A stretch of DNA of 64,000 nucleotides, taken from an uncultured Shimia sp. (GTDB taxonomy: Bacteria; Pseudomonadota; Alphaproteobacteria; Rhodobacterales; Rhodobacteraceae). The notes below the pieces were generated by a model. The model did not search any database. It had not been told where the DNA came from and saw only the letters and a program-made list of their open reading frames with translations. Shown piece by piece: positions 62,947 through 64,000 of the stretch (its first letter is position 1; the number at the start of each line of letters is the position of its first letter). The stretch is from positions 1 through 64,000 of the forward strand of contig NZ_CANLRL010000002.1 in NCBI RefSeq assembly GCF_947493595.1, read 5' to 3'. Position numbers and translations under genes: made by a program.

Positions 62947-64000
62947 TTAGCGCACTATGAACTCTGCATGCAGGGCTCCGGCCGCTTTGATGCTCTTGAG
63001 GATGTCGATCATGTCACGTGGAGCCACGCCCAGTGCATTCAGACCTTCGATGACTTCACTCAACGAAGTGCCCATCGGCACCTCCGCCAGGCCAATGCCC
63101 TCGTCCTCTTCAATGCCCGCCTCGGTGCGCGGCACCACCACGGTTTCGCCACTAGCAAACGGGTTGGGCTGCACCACCAGCGGGGTTTCCTGAACCCTCA
63201 GGGTCAAACCACCTTGCGACACCGCCACCCGAGATATTCGGACATCGTCGCCCATCACAATTGTGCCGGAGCGTTGATCAACCACCACACGGGCCTTGCG
63301 TTCGGGCTCCACCGAGATGTTCTCAATCTGGCTCAAAGCATGTGCCGGAGAGGCCTGATTGGTGCGGTCAATGTCCACCTGAACGGTGCCCGCATCCAGC
63401 ATCAGCGCCACACGGCGACCATAACTGCGGTTGATGGCTTCCTCAATCCGGTTGGCTGTGGTGAAATCCGGTTCCCGCAACGCCAGACGCATGTTGGTCA
63501 GCGTGGAAAAATCGAAGTCGATCTCTCTCTCAATGCGGGCACCAGAAGGGATCACACCCGACGTTGGCACACCCTTGACGACGCCACCGGCCTCGCCTTC
63601 GGCAGACACGCCCCCTGCGATCACTGTGCCCTGGGCAACTGCGTAGATCTCACCATCGGCCGCATTCATCGGTGTCATCACCAATGTGCCGCCCAAAAGG
63701 CTCTTGGCATCGCCAATCGCCGAAATGGTCACATCCACCGTGCCGCCTGCACGGGCAAAGGGCGGGAGTGTTGCGGTCACAAACACCGCCGCCACATTTT
63801 TGGGACGCATATTCTCGCCGGTGATATTCACACCAAGGCGTTCAAGAATATTGCCCATAATTTCTTCGGTAAACGGCGCATTCCGCAGCCCGTCACCGGT
63901 TCCGTTCAGGCCAACCACCAAACCGTAGCCAACCAGATCATTGCCTCGTACACCGTCAAATTCTACCAGATCTTTGATCCGGATCGGCGCTGCTGCTGCC
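62947..64000 (-). CDS. flgI: Flagellar P-ring protein FlgI (5' end outside window)
   Basis: Forms the periplasmic P ring around the flagellar rod in the peptidoglycan. The reading frame continues through the right edge (RIKDLVEFDGVRGNDLVGYG before VVGLNGTGDGL), so the signal peptide and first residues are cut off; about 351 residues are present. PFARAGGTVDVTISAIGDA, LLGGTLVMTP and the C-terminal LNALGVAPRDMIDILKSIKA are typical. It implies a flagellar cluster to the right. Confidence 0.96.
   Translation of the reverse strand, partial: AAAAPIRIKDLVEFDGVRGNDLVGYGLVVGLNGTGDGLRNAPFTEEIMGNILERLGVNITGENMRPKNVAAVFVTATLPPFARAGGTVDVTISAIGDAKSLLGGTLVMTPMNAADGEIYAVAQGTVIAGGVSAEGEAGGVVKGVPTSGVIPSGARIEREIDFDFSTLTNMRLALREPDFTTANRIEEAINRSYGRRVALMLDAGTVQVDIDRTNQASPAHALSQIENISVEPERKARVVVDQRSGTIVMGDDVRISRVAVSQGGLTLRVQETPLVVQPNPFASGETVVVPRTEAGIEEDEGIGLAEVPMGTSLSEVIEGLNALGVAPRDMIDILKSIKAAGALHAEFIVR

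Overview
The window looks like a chromosomal segment of a marine-type alphaproteobacterium of the family Rhodobacteraceae (Roseobacter group). The reasons are the dnaA-dnaN-recF-gyrB block, a pcaQ/pobA/pcaCHG/pcaB protocatechuate cluster with a DUF849-type cleavage enzyme inside it, several branched-chain-type ABC importers next to acyl-CoA ligases, and the protein sequences themselves. Base composition is moderately G+C rich and gene density is high. No rRNA, tRNA, CRISPR array, transposase or prophage gene was seen.

Layout. 1-7 kb: an A/C-rich, G-poor leader, a membrane alpha/beta hydrolase, an msrP - GDCC small protein - msrQ operon for repair of oxidised periplasmic methionine, a glutamate synthase-like FMN protein, a decayed HAD phosphatase and an outer-membrane-type protein. 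7-16.5 kb: clpB, pyrF, a Nudix hydrolase, dinB, a CDF transporter with an incomplete metal site, two ICMT/DUF1295-like membrane proteins, and a TetR regulator whose 23-bp operator occurs three times around itself and a convergent membrane protein gene. 16.5-38.7 kb: two complete branched-chain-type (HAAT) ABC importers, each with its own AMP-forming acyl-CoA ligase. Importer A also carries a PaaK-like ligase. Importer B is preceded by two acyl-CoA dehydrogenase genes and a divergent TetR gene. Between them lie a hybrid histidine kinase with an OmpR-type regulator, a probable terminated small RNA, and a Rieske-fold protein that has lost every cluster ligand.

39.4-48.5 kb: an adenosine kinase/endonuclease III pair, a 0.7-kb gene-free region with degenerate DnaA boxes, then dnaA, dnaN, recF and gyrB. 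48.5-54.7 kb: a small glycine-zipper lipoprotein, then the divergent pcaQ / pobA-pcaC-pcaH-pcaG-BKACE-pcaB cluster for 4-hydroxybenzoate and protocatechuate. No pcaD, pcaIJ or pcaF is present here. 54.7-64 kb: a DnaQ-like exonuclease, a MarR-controlled RND efflux operon, a membrane hybrid histidine kinase, and the flagellar P-ring gene flgI running off the right edge.

The genes suggest a cell that imports and CoA-activates organic acids and aromatic breakdown products. The observations most worth follow-up are the cluster-less Rieske protein (28862-29422), the three-operator TetR circuit (15242-16487), the cysteine-rich small protein inside the msrPQ operon, the small membrane protein inside importer A, and the candidate anti-Shine-Dalgarno RNA at about 28.5 kb. 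All functions are inferred from sequence reading; no database search was run.
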